A stretch of DNA of 64,000 nt from Anniella stebbinsi (GCA_029215795.1 JARDYH010000002.1:293911973-293975972); one strand, 5' to 3'; positions 44,382 to 56,740 are shown, counted from the first letter of the stretch. A program made the numbers and translations. The notes: a model not told the origin generated them from the sequence alone.

Positions 44382-44640
44382 TGGGCTGTATCCAATGATC
44401 GCTTTTCCTCAAACGGAAAGCACTTCCACTCACAGAGAGTGGTGCAACACTACTGCAGCCCTCCATGACATGGTCTCACTCTGTTTCAGAGGCTCTCCCA
44501 TCCCACAGAAGCACCTTTTCAGGAGGGATGGGGGGGGGAATTAAATGGGTAAGGGGAATTAAAAAAAACAGGTGCCCTGACTTATATGAGTGGCAGCGCT
44601 TTCTGCATAGCCAAAGCCACCATTGGATGCAACCCATAAC
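44382..44640. mobile_element. short TIR element GGGCTGTATCCAATG
   Basis: Left end GGGCTGTATCCAATGATCGC, right end reversed GGGTTGCATCCAATGGTGGC. About 260 bp, with AAGCACTTCCACTCA and the reverse of GAGTGGCAGCGCTTT also pairing. Confidence 0.65.
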
Positions 44641-46747
44641 TGTCTCAATAATGTCCAGGGTGTTTATGTTAAAGCATTAAAAACAAAATTCAAAATCAGA
44701 ACTTCAACATACACTCTCATGTAGTATTTGCTTACATTTCCTAGTTTATTCCAGTTGTACAGTTTGTATTTTTGAAGCAAGCCCCATCCTCTCAATTTCC
44801 AAACAATGGTTTATTTGGAATGAAGATAACAAGAGCTATGCAATCTTACTTCCTATCTTTGCACTTCGCAAAATAATAAATAATGATACCATGTGGAAAC
44901 GTTTTTCCTTCATTAAAAATTGCTTCCTTGACATAATGAAGGACAAAATAATGTAAGCTACCTATATTTACAATCATATCAAGACACCAATGTTTATTCC
45001 TGCAACTTGGAAAAATCCTTATTGCCAAAAGACTTCTTCATCCATTTTCCATCCCAAAAGTATGTAATTTAAAATCCATACTTCGCAATATGTGAGTTAA
45101 ATGGACATGCATGGTTAGGTTCTAAACGGCAGCTGCTCAATCTTCTTCTGAAGGTTGCCCTTTTTTCATTATCTCACTTCTTCCTTTAAATCCTCATATT
45201 AAATGTTTGTACTAGCATGTCTACTGGCAATGCCACATAATGTCCTTGCAATGCTAGCAAATGTGATTGTGATGCAGGTATTTTGGCTGGTAGGCTGGTT
45301 CCATCCCAGACACTTATTTTATTTTTGCAGAAAATGTCGAGTTTGGACTGCTTGTTTCTTTGTTTGCATTTTCTCCTGGTTTTTAACATTTTATTTTATC
45401 ATTTTGCCAAGCTCTCTTTCTCTTCTCTCCCATGTTCATTCTATTTTCATTCTAACTCACAGCCCTTCTTATCTGGAGACAGGAAATAATCTCTTTAATC
45501 TATTTTTCTCCCTTCCTTGCTGAGGAAGGACAGATGGAGGATATTATGCTACTTCAGCTGGGACAGAAGATAGATCTGATTATTAAACATCTATTTCTGA
45601 TGCCTAAAAAAGAAAGTGGTGATTATTCTCAGAGGATTCTTGTGGAGTTGCATCTCACAGGTGAAGTTGTCACCAGAACCTAAATTCTACCAACCAAATA
45701 TTCAGCATGATCCTATCCATGTTGATGCTATAATGTGATTGTGACCACATCCAAGAACATGACTCATCTTGAGCAGTGATCTAATTTGGTGCTGTTTCCC
45801 ACAAACAAAGCCAATATCCATCTCTGTTTGGTTTCTTGCACTGTGTTGTCCTTGGATTCATAGTCCTGTCAGCAACAGAAGGAATTTTGTATTTTATTTT
45901 ATTTTATTATTGGCAGCTGATGGCCAACAGGAAATGTGTGGGTTGATATAATACAAGTAGTGCTGAAGGAAAAGCTACTTGCCATACACTTCCTCCTCCC
46001 TTTAACAACCTTTCTGCTTTCTGCCTTTGGTTCATAATTGTGCAGGAGGTATTTTGTTCAGCCTTAGCTACAACAGCAAATTAAGTGTGAATACTCATCT
46101 AATTTGTTTGGACGTTTACGTTAGTCGTTGTTGCTGTTGTTATGGCAAAAGGTAATGACAAGGAATTTGTGCTGGGTATGGGATTGTAAAGGAATCCAGT
46201 GCATGAATTTAAGGAGCTGTTACACATCATCTGAACTACAAGAGAGGTGATCAGGTATTAATGGTGAACCATTGTTTAGAAATCATACATTTTGTCTACA
46301 ATCAAGTCTCAGAAAGCATTAGACTAGGCCCAACTAGCATGCAATAAAAGCCACAGGACCCATATTTTACATACACAATCAATGAATACCAAAATTGCTT
46401 TTTTTAAAAAAAAATGGTACAGATGAGCAATGTCATTTTGAAATGCTTCCTTGTCTTCATTTAAAATCCTGAATTGTCTCTTCACTACAAGCACATTTTC
46501 TCAGTATGTTTTCATTCAGTAAAATCAAAAGATGACATGACCCTTGATCATATTCATGCTTACTCCTAAGTAAGTCCCACTGCATTCAAGAGGACTTACT
46601 TCCAAGTACATATCTATACAATTGCAACCTTAGTGATTCCACTGACAGCTGGTTTCCCCATAATTTATGATGAATGCTTTCTTGATGAATCATGGCAATG
46701 TGCAAATACTCGAATTTAATGTTTGTAGCCTTTCCTATATGGCATAA
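44641..46747. other. intergenic, no gene recognised
   Basis: AT-rich. Holds a short repeat at 46553-46630 (CTTACTCCTAAGTAAGTCCC ACTGCATTC). The ORFs at 45203-45523 are T-rich frames without a family. Confidence 0.6.
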
Positions 46748-46852
46748 TTGAGCAACCTATGGCCCTCTACAACTCCCATCAGCCCTAGCCAGCATAGCCA
46801 ATAGTGAGGGAGTTGTAGGTCAAAAAATCTAGAGGGCCACAAGTTGTGCATC
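46748..46852. repeat. ACTCCCATCAGCCCCAGCCA-type palindromic repeat, copy 6
   Basis: CTATGGCCCTCTACAACTCC CATCAGCCCTAGCC...GGGAGTTGTAGGTC, ending AATCTAGAGGGCCACAAG, which pairs with the left end. Confidence 0.8.
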
Positions 46853-47910
46853 TCTGCTATGTGGAAGCTCCCCAGATAGAGTACAGGCATTATGACCTGG
46901 TTCACATGACACAGTGTGATGAGCCATGGTGCCCATAGGCACCACTTTGTATATCCAAGCCCTGCTCAGGGATTGTAATATGCAAAACCACTGAGCATGG
47001 CTTACGTGAGGGTTATTTATGCATTCTATTTATGCATGTAAATATAATGCTGGTAAGGGTCGTACAATAAAAGCCTGCACATTTATATGTACATTATATG
47101 ATTATTAGGAAGACAGTGGGGGTCCTTGTAGTTTTATGTTTGGAAAAATAAATAAATCTGGCACCCAAAATGTGGTGTCTGTCAAAAAGGTCCCAGATAA
47201 TAAGACTTCCAAACTAAATTTTCCAAAGGAGATTGCTTAAAAACAGCATTGCTCAAATGTGGGGGTCAGGATGCCAGATCCATCAATGAGTTACAAGGAT
47301 AGGCATACTGAGCATGTGCAAGTGAGGGAGTTTTTCAGGCTGTAGATAAGTCTTAGAAATATCTGCAAATAAATGTATGTAAATAAATAAATGTATCTGC
47401 AAATAAGTGCATGCTAACTCTGATAAGATCTTAGAGTTACTTAAATTTAGGCTACTGAAGAATGTTCACCTGTAGCGTTTGATTCTCCCATGACAGATAA
47501 AAATAACTCTGTTGGTTTGACTTTCATCCACCTCTTCACAGTAGCACTGTTGGTTTGGGAATTTTAAAAAATGGCATGGAAAGATGGGTTCGTAAGTCAG
47601 AAGGTGAACTCCAATCAGTGATAAAAAACACCTTGTTGGATCTTCTTTAAAAAGAATGATGTTGCAGTGAGAAAGGGATACTGTGTTGATGAACCTCTGA
47701 TACCTACCTAAGATCACATATCCTAATCTCTTTAATTGGGTAGTTAGACACTTACTACCTTCCTGACTTTAATCACTCATAAAGGATGGCAGCTATCTCC
47801 TTTTTAAAGCTAATTATGTACGTCCTGATCTAGGTACGGCTCCCTTGTAGTTTGCCTACTGCAAAAGAACGTTTTTATAATCCTCCACTTTGGGATCCTT
47901 TGCATTAAAC
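46853..47910. other. intergenic, no gene recognised
   Basis: AT-rich; a short (AAATAAAT) stretch near 47380. The minus frame at 47466-47717 shows no domain. Confidence 0.6.
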
Positions 47911-48140
47911 CAGGGCTGCAGAACTTTAGACCTGGGATCCCAGTCCGGCCCTCCTGGGTTCTCCCCCCTTACCCTGGCTGTGCCTCCTTACCCCCAATCA
48001 CAAATCATTTGATGGTTTCCAGGGGTTTTGTGCAGTTTTCACCCCATTTTAAAAGGTTGAAAAGGTTCTCCTAAGGCTTACTTACTGGTAGTAAGAGCTT
48101 TAAGCTAAAATATGCTTGCAGTTTGTCCCCCACCAACTTT
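47911..48140. mobile_element. non-autonomous hAT-like element, copy 3 of 3
   Basis: Starts CAGGGCTGCAGAACTTTAGACC. Shares CAATCACAAATCATTTGATGG and CCATTTTAAAAGGTTGAAA with copies 1 and 2. The right end is lost at the 48147 foldback. Confidence 0.55.
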
Positions 48141-48186
48141 GCTCCATGGATTAGATCCTAAAATAAGTTAAGAATGTTCACAGAAG

Positions 48187-48504
48187 TAGGGTGACCGTAT
48201 GAAAAAGAGGAAGAGGACAGGGCCCCTGTATCTTTAAGAGTTGCATTGAAAGGGGAATCAGCAGGTGTCATTTGTATGCATGCAGCACCTGACGAAATTC
48301 CTTCTCCATCACAACAGTTACATCTGCAGTAGCCCTGCTCTTTTTTGTATCTGGTCATTCTAGTATAGCTCCTGCAGCTTTAACTGTTGAAGAGGAAATT
48401 TCACCAGGTGCTGCATGCATACAAATGACACTGGTGAAATTCCCCTTTCAATACAACTGTAAAAGATACAGGAGACCTGTCCTCATTTTCATATGGCCAC
48501 CCTA
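48187..48504. mobile_element. TAGGGTGACC-type palindromic MITE, 318 bp, copy A
   Basis: Flanked by CACAGAAG at 48179-48186 and 48505-48512, a perfect 8-bp duplication as made by hAT elements. Left end TAGGGTGACCGTATGAAAAA, right end reversed TAGGGTGGCCATATGAAAAT. The two arms pair over about 130 bp (for example CATTTGTATGCATGCAGCACC); the spacer contains TTTTTTGTATCTGGTCATTC. Confidence 0.88.
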
Positions 48505-48719
48505 CACAGAAGGAAATGTTTCCTTCACCGTCTCCAGTAGCCATCTCCGCCTCCCAAAAAGCCTATAATACAGTGTTGGGGAGAGTTGGGGGGAGCTTCT
48601 GAACCATTTGGAATGGGGTATATGGGGCTGCTGGAAGCCCCATATACCCCATCCATATGGGGCTGCTCCCCCAGCAGCCCCCCTTACTACATCCCACATG
48701 GTTCAGGAAGGGCTTCCAA

Positions 48720-48732
48720 CCCCCCCCCCCCC
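48720..48732. repeat. poly-C run
   Basis: 13 C in a row inside the right arm of the 48147-48831 foldback. Confidence 0.9.
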
Positions 48733-49154
48733 ATATAGTCTTTACAGGATGTGCAGTTTACTGGGTAGGATGGGACAAGAAATGTTCCTTCTGTGAACTC
48801 CCTTAAGTTAACATATCTTAGGATCAAGTCTAAGAAAAAAGCAATATTCGAAGGTATTCATGATATGAATACTTTGTTCAAGTATTCCAAAGCATTTAGG
48901 GTTCTGCTATGAACCATAGTTTCAAAACTTATCTGAAGGCTGTTTTGTCAGATGCATTTCATTTTTTTAATAACCAGAACAACAACCATGCTTAACATCA
49001 ATATTTCATTTGGTAGAGGTGTCCGCCACCACTACCAGATTAGTAATGGCTTCAGAGTTTTACAACAACTTGAATAGTGTATCCTAGGGGATACCTATAC
49101 ATCACATCTTCTTGCTATGGTTTAAACTGTTTTCAGAACTAACACAATGAGATA

Positions 49155-49465
49155 TAGAGCTTTATCACACCTACTATTTTTCCCCTGGGTTGCTTCTGCG
49201 AGTTCCCCCTCCGTTTCCTATGCGAGTCTAGCGTTTTGAATCACAATTGGTCGGTATTGCTGCCATACCTCAGCTTGGCCTGTTGAATTTTGCATGCTTC
49301 GGACTTTGCCCATTCAGAGATAAATCGAAAGAGAAGCTAAAAACGGCGACCTCAGGGCAAGAGAACAGCACGATGGAGACGACGTCATGCGAGTCCAGCG
49401 CTGAGTAAGTGGATCAAAGTCGCAGCGGGTGTGCATCAAACTGCGCATGTGATAAACACCATAGA
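49155..49465. mobile_element. possible TIR element GCTTTATCACA, tentative
   Basis: GAGCTTTATCACACCTACTA on the left and reversed GGTGTTTATCACATGCGCAG on the right. The interior is CpG-rich relative to its flanks (GACGACGTCATGCGAGTCCAGC). Confidence 0.4.
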
Positions 49466-49489
49466 GAAGATCGGCACCTTTTTTTCCCC

Positions 49490-49775
49490 AGCAGGTTTTT
49501 GTGACTGCTTGCCCACAGGCAGAAATTCAACAGGTTAAGTTTTCCTTCTATAACAGAACTTTCCAAATGGTGTGGGCTTGGGGTCCACTAGTGGGCTGAG
49601 AGAAATAAATAATGAAACAATCCTAAGTGGCGCTCAGGAGGAGCAAAGTGGCAGAGACTTGAAAAGTCTTGAAAAATATTCAACTGGCTGTCCAGTAAGC
49701 TTTTGTACATGGAATGGGAGCAGAAAGCCATCAGGCAGCAAAATGTATTTGGCCAGCCCTGTCCAGCTACCACTG
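49490..49775. mobile_element. CAGGGCC-type MITE, copy 3, degenerate
   Basis: CTTGCCCACAGGCAGAAATTC on the left and TCAGGCAGCAAAATGTATTTG GCCAGCCCTG on the right match copies 1 and 2. Confidence 0.5.
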
Positions 49776-52390
49776 ATGGGAAGCCTGCCAGCAGTAGCTT
49801 TCTGCCCATAAAGTTATCAGTGAGCAGAACGGGCCTCCGTGGCAGCTGAGGCCCCTGCCAGCAAAGAGGCACATCTGCCATATCCTAATTGGCACTATTT
49901 CTGTCACTTCAGAAGGAGGCTGAGATGCAGAAATAAGCTTTACCTGCCAAATTGCGATGTGTCTGGCTGGAACAAGAGCAGGACCAGTTTTGTTGGGATT
50001 CTATGGTTGGGAAAACATTGCAGTTAAATTTCTCTGTATTGTGCACATAATAAAGGGAAAAAACGGGGAGAAAAGCATCCAAATCAGGTGAAATGGAGCT
50101 CTTCAACTTTGAAAAATAATAAGAAGTCAGCATCTTGAGAACCTGCTTTCCCTTCATTTCACATGATAAGGGCACAGAAGATCTATTAATCAACAGGTAT
50201 CAAGCTAGTTATCTTACTCTTGATGGAAAAGATCCTTTATTTGATGCATGTTAAATCCTGCTGTAACCTGCCAGTCTCAAATTCATCCTTAATTAGTCTG
50301 ATGCCCTATTCTCTTTTATTCAAACATGGCTTATGTAAGGCAGTCCAAAGACATTTTGCTGCTGTGGTGAAGGACAAGATTACTTCCCTCCAATTCCACA
50401 CACACAAGCCAATCGAACTAGCAGTTGAATTTTATTTCTACACTAGTGACAGGACAGAGTCCTTCATTTCACCTGAGGGGGGAGCGGGGCAGACTGTATG
50501 GCACACACAGCTCTGTCCTTCAGTATTTCACCACCACTCCCCACCCCCTAGCATCTGCCACCGGAGGTAGCCACCTCACTCTGTCTAATTGCAGGGCCAG
50601 ATCATGGGCAGCAGCATACAAAAGTTGAACTGCACAGTCACTGTTGCTACTTCAACAAGTGGGTTAGCATCTTTTTACTGGCCTGAAACAACAGTATGAC
50701 CCGCAGAGATTAAGCACATGATTTGAAGGTTTTTCCTATCCATTTCTCTATCTTCCCAGTTGTTACAATGTCCATCAGAAGCCTGGGTGTAAGTGCTTCC
50801 ATCTTCAGAGGTGAAGCAGTTAGTTCCTAGTGAGAGGCCCTTCTCAGTGTTGATAGTGCCTTATTTGTAAAACTTCCTCTCCATATCCCTTTGACTAGCA
50901 CTTATTTTGATGGTTTTCAGGTGCTAAGGAAAAACAATGCAGAGGGGTTGCCCTGGGTATGCAATTATCATGAATGTAATTGACATCATAGACTACTATG
51001 TGTCTAGTCAGAAGTAAGCCCCATTGAGTTCAGTGGGGCTTGCTCCCAGTGAACTGAGTACAAGTTTAAGGGCTGATTAACTTTGGCTGCAGTCCCCCAT
51101 ACCCACTTACCAGGAAGTAAGGGCTTACTTCTGAGTAGACATGTATACGATTGCACGTTCAATCTTGCTGTTGTTTTATTCTGATGATAGCTGAGATTTT
51201 GTTTTTTGTTTTTAGTATTTGATTGTTTTTATAACATCTTTCTTCAACTATGTTCCAATCTACCTATGGTAGAAAAGTGAGAGTATAAATTATGTAAATA
51301 AGAAATACATTCCAGAAAATGTTTCGCTTGTTATTCTGTGCCCAGGCACAGGGACAGCACCAGTTAAAGAAACTTGGAAATCCTACTAAAGAATTCTATG
51401 AAACCTGAAAGTTTGCCAGTGTCACAAAAATTCCCAGTGTCCCAAAAAATTTATTCTATTATGTGAATTCTATCACGTGAATTCAATAAACAGACTACAA
51501 AATAGCTGTCTGCTGCTGGACAGATGGTTTCATTCACTCTACAAATCTTCAGAGAAACCTTAACATTTTCACAGCCCTAGATTTTCTTTCTCTAGATGTG
51601 CTTGGTTTACCTCTGTGGAGGCTCATTGGGTCCTTGCACATTACATGAGGAAGTACATGGTAATCACAGTATAGTTGTGGGTACAATGTTGTGGTTGATT
51701 TCACTGCTTCCCTTATTACTTTACAGTTTGGGGCATCTGGCCCATAGCAATTATAATGTTTCTAGGTACCCATTGTCCTCCAGGACTTATGCTACTAAGA
51801 ACATTCAAAGCAATGTCAATAGTCAGCAGGGTTTTATTTTTTCACAAGAAATATAAAACCAGCTGGTAAGCTGAGAGGCTGGGTCACTTTGTCCAGCAGT
51901 GCCCTTCATTGGAGCCTAGTCTATCGCCTGGCTCATTATTCTGCCTTGAACATCTGTGTGAAGGAGACTGCGTGAGAAAGAAGGAAGATCAGTAGCAAGA
52001 GTTAACTCTTCAGTTGCTAGAAATCAAGATATCCTTCTACATTATACAATGCTCCTGTAGCAGATGAGCATTCCTTAGCAGAAGTCTGTTTTGCTATAAA
52101 TAAATAATAAAAAATAGCACTGGTCCAAATAATTACTGTTAAAACACATCTTATTAATAGAGATGTGGGGACATTTTGTTAGTGTGTTTCAGTCCTCAAT
52201 TTGGTTTTGTTATCAAAGATCTCATATGTTTCATTATTCATTTGTAGAAATCACTTTAAGTTTGTTATGCATTCATATAAATCTCATTCATTTCATTACT
52301 GATGTTAATTGTTATCGTTTTCTTTCTTGTACTCATTTTGTCAAGGCTTTGTGTGCCACCACTTGTGACAATAGAGCTGATTTCATTGTA
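49776..52390. other. intergenic, no gene recognised
   Basis: Contains two short AGTAAGCCCCATTGAGTTCA repeats at 50998-51056 and 51105-51156. The ORFs here have no recognisable domain. Confidence 0.6.
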
Positions 52391-52536
52391 TTTACCCACA
52401 ATGCTCTGGATGTTGTTCTGGGGTTTTGTGGAAGCGGGGGGCAAAATGATGGCTGCCTCCCAAAACCATGACACTCCTTTCTAGTGGCTGCCAATGTCTG
52501 GGGAATTCTGGGTAAGCAAAATGGTGACCACCAGGA

Positions 52537-53313
52537 TAGGGTGTCCAGATGGTCCGGGGTTTCCCAGTCCTAACCGAGAAACCTAGGCCGATCTGGGCCA
52601 ACCGGGGGGCGGCGGGGGAAAACCGGGGTGGTGGGGGGTCACGCGGCGGTGGCAGAGAGTGGCAACGAGCAGCAGTAGACCCGGCGGTGGTAGCGGTGGA
52701 GGAGCCCAGGAAGCGGCCGCCCCAGCAGGTAAGTGCCCCCCCTCATGCCTTGCGCTCCTTACCTGCAGGGGCGTCCGCTTCCCTCCGGAGTGTGAGGCGC
52801 GAGGGGGGGCACTTACCTGCTGGGGCGGCCACTTCCCGGGCTCCGCCACCACCACCGTCGCCGGGTCCACCGCCACCAGGTCCTCCACCACCGCCAGGTC
52901 CTTCGCCGCCGCTACTGGGCTCATGAGGCCAGAGGCCGCGCGGAAGAGGCGGGAGAGGGCCGATTACATCACTTCCGGATCCAGCCCTCTCCCGTCTCTT
53001 CTGTGCGGCCTCTGGCCTCCTTGGGCCGGATCCGGAAGTGATGTAATTGGCCCTCTCCCGCCTCTTCCGCGCGACCTCTGGCCTTACGAGCCCGGCAGCG
53101 GCGGCGAAGGACCTGGCAGTGGTGGAGGAAGACCCGGTGGCGGTGGGGGACCTGGGGCGGCAGCTGACCTGGCGTGGGCGGCAGCGGAGGACCCGGCGTG
53201 GGCAGCAGCGGAGGACCCGGCGCAGGCGGCGGAGGAAGAGATCCCGGTAGGTCCAGGCTGGTGTTTTTTGGGGGGGGAATCGGGATTTTGGTTTCCAAAA
53301 TCTGGTCACCCTA
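52537..53313. mobile_element. TAGGGTG-type GC-rich non-autonomous element, 777 bp, copy B
   Basis: Flanked by CACCAGGA at 52529-52536 and 53314-53321, a perfect 8-bp duplication. Ends TAGGGTGTCCAGATGGTC and, reversed, TAGGGTGACCAGATTTTGG. The interior is very GC-rich with nested inverted repeats, for example GATCCGGAAGTGATGTAAT against ATTACATCACTTCCGGATC (52962-53048 region) and GGGGGGCACTTACCTGCTGG against its reverse. The long ORFs on both strands (52659-53324, 52743-53336) come from the GC richness, not from a gene. Confidence 0.85.
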
Positions 53314-53350
53314 CACCAGGATAAATAACCCTTCATTAGTTGTTGTTAGT

Positions 53351-53363
53351 GGGGGGGGGGGGG
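53351..53363. repeat. poly-G run
   Basis: 13 G in a row, just outside the copy B duplication. Confidence 0.9.
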
Positions 53364-53542
53364 TTGTTTGTTTGTTGCAAAGATGAGGATAGCTTAACTC
53401 AATTTCAGTTTTGGTCAACATGTAAACAGAAAATGTCCATATATTTGAATAGATTGTGGGCAAATGAGCAAAAAGCATATTTTCCCTTCTGGGCAAAGAG
53501 AGCATCCTTATCAAATAGTACTCTGTATTCTTGCTGTGAATA

Positions 53543-53544
<2 letters not shown>

Positions 53545-53588
<44 letters not shown>

Positions 53589-53589
53589 G
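53545..53589. repeat. (TAA)n microsatellite
   Basis: About 15 units. Confidence 0.95.
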
Positions 53590-54892
53590 AAATGGGGTCT
53601 CATATGGGCTTAGAGTTTCCAACATTAGAGTTTCCTGAAAAACGTGCTTAGATTTGTCCTTTGCTTTTAACATCAGCTTGGAATGCCATTATCAGTAAGT
53701 GAGGCTTTTTACAGCATGGAGATAAGCATTATCACCTGCTAATGTGTGCACAGCTGCCCTCAGAGGCAAAAGACACCAGGCAGTAACAAAAGTTGGCAAC
53801 TCTATCAGAGCTGACAATGAAAGGTTGGACCGGGTATTTTCTAGTACTTACTTGCGTTAGGGCTTTCTATTAAGCATAAGTTGGTTGTTGAATCAATATC
53901 ATCAAATGTTTCAGATTTCCCAGGGCAGTACTTGGCAAATTTGCAAGACAATCTTCATCTTGTCCATGCATAAAATACTACAATTGCCACTTCTGCACTT
54001 TTTATGTTGTCCGCTATTTTCCCTTCTATATTACAGATGCTGTGCAGTGGTGATACCAGTGGTGGATCGTGTCCCCTTCTTACACTTGATGCAGAACCTG
54101 CAGTGGGAGAAAGTACAGAACTGCTGTCCTTTGACTGACTGACCCCCTTAAGAATCTCTAGCTCACCACTGCTTTACTATCTGCCTGACAGGAAGGGATG
54201 AGGAATATCCCCTCAAATTGTCATCTATTAACTTTTCATTCCTGGCTTGGCAAAGAATTAATTGTAAATCCCCTGCTGATATGAAAGACTGAAGAATCCC
54301 ACCAGAATTTTATCTGATTGGAGGAATACATTTGCCTGTGAATCACATTCACAACCCCCCTAACTAGAGGGAGATAAAAGGGTTGTGTTTTCTTTATGTG
54401 TGTGTCTTTCATCAAACATCTGGGAAGTGACCTTTGCAAGTAGACACATGATACTCTGTATATAAGTTACTGAGGGTGTCTTTAAACAAGCGATTTATAG
54501 CACTCTCGTGACTGGCCAATCATGGAAGTTTGCAGGGCATTTTTGACGATGACATGAACGTCAGACACATCTCCCGCTCCTTCCTCCGGTTATTCCATTT
54601 TTTTAAAAAAAAATCTTGAATATTCCAATTCTTCAAAAATATCTCAGGATTTCCTATCTAGCCGAAGTTGTGCTGCAAAACACCCACTAGAGGGCACTGT
54701 CCCATTCAGTTATAGACTACATGGTCGCCCCTCTCCTCCCATGTAATTAAGCTCATTACAATTGCGCAAGAGAAGCAAGAAACAAAGCACTGCAAGTGAA
54801 TGCAATTTCCCTTTAAAAAAGCCCTGAGTGTCTCTTAGGTACTGTAACAGGGTAGGTTATTCTGTGAACACTGTTTTGTTTTCTTTTCTTAT
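53590..54892. other. intergenic, no gene recognised
   Basis: AT-rich. A patch at 54480-54870 has CpG-containing words (GACGATGACATGAACGTCAG) unlike its flanks and may be a DNA element remnant. Confidence 0.5.
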
Positions 54893-54975
54893 TATTTTTT
54901 ATTTATTTATTTACAACATTTATATCACTCCACATCTAAACAGATTCCGGAGCAGTGAACAGTAAAAGATACCAC
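54893..54975 (-). mobile_element. LINE 3' tail fragment
   Basis: TTTTTTATTTATTTATTTAC AACATTTATATCACTCCACA, like the reversed 3' ends of the L2-like elements (TTTATTTATTTA...TATACCGCC). Confidence 0.45.
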
Positions 54976-55149
54976 ACCTTTATCTAAATCCTTTAATAAA
55001 CTTACCTGTTAATTTAGAATCTGAAGTGTTTAGCTAAAGGAAAGGTTAAAAAAACATGGATTGGGCTCCTGCCTGGGTAGACCAGAAGCCCTTGCTAAGA
55101 ACCATCATGGTTGCAAGGAAAGGAAGCACTGAGCTAAAGCAGCCAGAGG

Positions 55150-55690
55150 CTGCATTCGGATGACACTTTTGACAATGGAGGGTTGACAAGTCAACTCACA
55201 GTTGGGTTTGAGGGGGGGGTACTCCCCACATGACATGTTACCACGACCCCATGGAGTGGTTGAGGCTTGCATGGAATGGATTCTTACTCAACCCAGCATT
55301 TGACTGACAGACCGCCTGCCACTCTCTCCGCCCTCCCTCCTCCCTCAGTCTTCCCAGTGCTATCCCAGCAGCCATTGCGAATTGTGCCGGCTGCAGCAGA
55401 GCAGCTGGTGCGGTTTTGGCCACTCTTGCCTGGGAACTCTGTAGCCAGGAGAAAACGTCAACGAGATGGAGAACTCCACTGGCTCAGTTCAGTCAACACG
55501 AAAGCCACCAGTTGAGCAACGCATCAACTCTGCTGCCGGTTGTGTTTCTCTGTTGGGGTTTTGTTTGCCAAAAAAGTCATCCATGGGGTGGTTTTTGCCC
55601 AACAGATGACACAAATATCAACTGTTGAATGCTGACAGTTGACTACAAAACCCACCAGAGGGTTTTGTGTTGTTCGAACGCAGCAATTGT
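55150..55690. mobile_element. TIR element GCTGCATTCGGATGACAC, about 540 bp
   Basis: Left end GCTGCATTCGGATGACACTT TTGACAATGGAGGGTT, right end reversed GCTGCGTTCGAACAACACAA AACCCTCTGGTGGGTT; both continue with GTCAACT. ORFs inside show no transposase. Confidence 0.6.
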
Positions 55691-56098
55691 TTTGCCTGTG
55701 GATTGTGTGACAAAAACAATGCTGCCTGAAGGCTTACGCTGTTCACCCTGATGGGAAAAATGAGGTATGGGAGTCAAGTATCTTCTGGTATTGAAATGTC
55801 TTCCCCATCCCATGCTGGCTGCAAAAGGATTGGGGAAGAGGATTCATAAATCAAATGTTAGAGGCTCCCATCATCAAATCCCAGATCCACTTCTGATTAA
55901 CTTCACCATATAGTGACTCATATGGTAAGTCAGAAAGAGACTAGCCCTATTCAAGTGTTCAAAAAGGGGTTCAAATCAACACATGCAGAGAAGGAGCGCT
56001 CCAGCCCCAGCTCTCTCCCTCCTCGCAGTTGTCATCCTCGATCAGTGGAGGGCAACAGTCTGAAGAAGACAGCCTCTTCATGTGAGCCAGAACATGAT

Positions 56099-56217
56099 AG
56101 GAACTTGGAGCCTTTCAAATATCTTGGACTACCCCTCTCATCAATGCCAGCAACCATGACCAATGGTCCAGGGCTGTGGAAGATCTAGTCCAAAGCATCT
56201 ACAAGGCACCTATCCCT
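56099..56217. repeat. ACTCCCATCAGCCCCAGCCA-type palindromic repeat, copy 7
   Basis: CTTGGACTACCCCTCTCATC AATGCCAGCAACCATGACCA ATGGTC, ending AAGCATCTACAAGGCACCTA. Decayed. Confidence 0.6.
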
Positions 56218-56374
56218 GATGTAGCCTATAGGATGGGGCATTAGAGTCCCAGTGCTATTGCAACATAATAAGGATTTCTATTCTGTTCTGTTCCCCTCTG
56301 GCTATTTGTGCAGCACTGTAATGTCCTTTGTTACCCAGAGGAGCCACAGGAGCACATTTCAGGATTACACTATG

Positions 56375-56740
56375 ACCCCTTCTAGATGGATTCCGTTTGA
56401 CGCCTGTTCCTCCGATTATGCACATCTTCTTGGAAGCGCTTTATCGTAAATGCTTGTATAGGAGGTAATTGAGCACTCAACAGGTGACATTACCGGTTGT
56501 TTCAAATGTGCTTTACAAGTAGTTAATGCAGAGAATCGCTTGTTCACATAGTCAAAATGCGCTTTAACGGCCAAAGCAAAATAAAACTTGCTATTTAATG
56601 CGCATTCGATAATGCGCATAATCGGAGAGAAAACGCGCCTCTACATCCGATTTGCGCACCATTCTTGTAGAGGTAATTTTTTTAATGCTCCTAGAAAGAG
56701 CTTTAAATGCCTCTTGTAGAGGCAGCCTATATTGGTGCAA
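56375..56740. mobile_element. possible foldback element around TCCGATTATGCGCA
   Basis: CCTCCGATTATGCACATCTT on the left; reversed CTCTCCGATTATGCGCATTA on the right, with CTTGTAGAGG repeated at the right border. CpG-containing words contrast with flanks. Tentative. Confidence 0.4.

Larger units (their letters stand above)
48147..48831. mobile_element. foldback element interrupted by a second MITE
   Basis: Left arm TGGATTAGATCCTAAAATAA GTTAAGAATGTTCACAGAAG; right arm reversed TAGACTTGATCCTAAGATAT GTTAAC...GAGTTCACAGAAGG. The arms continue to a centre near 48648, where GGGGTATATGGGGCTGCTGG reads back as CCAGCAGCCCC..ATACCCC. The hAT-type MITE 48187-48504 sits within the left arm. Confidence 0.75.

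Noticed and set aside
52659..53336. Long ORFs of 197 and 221 codons on opposite strands
   Set aside because: Both lie inside a GC-rich non-autonomous transposon with 8-bp duplications; the frames come from low-complexity GGC/GCC sequence.
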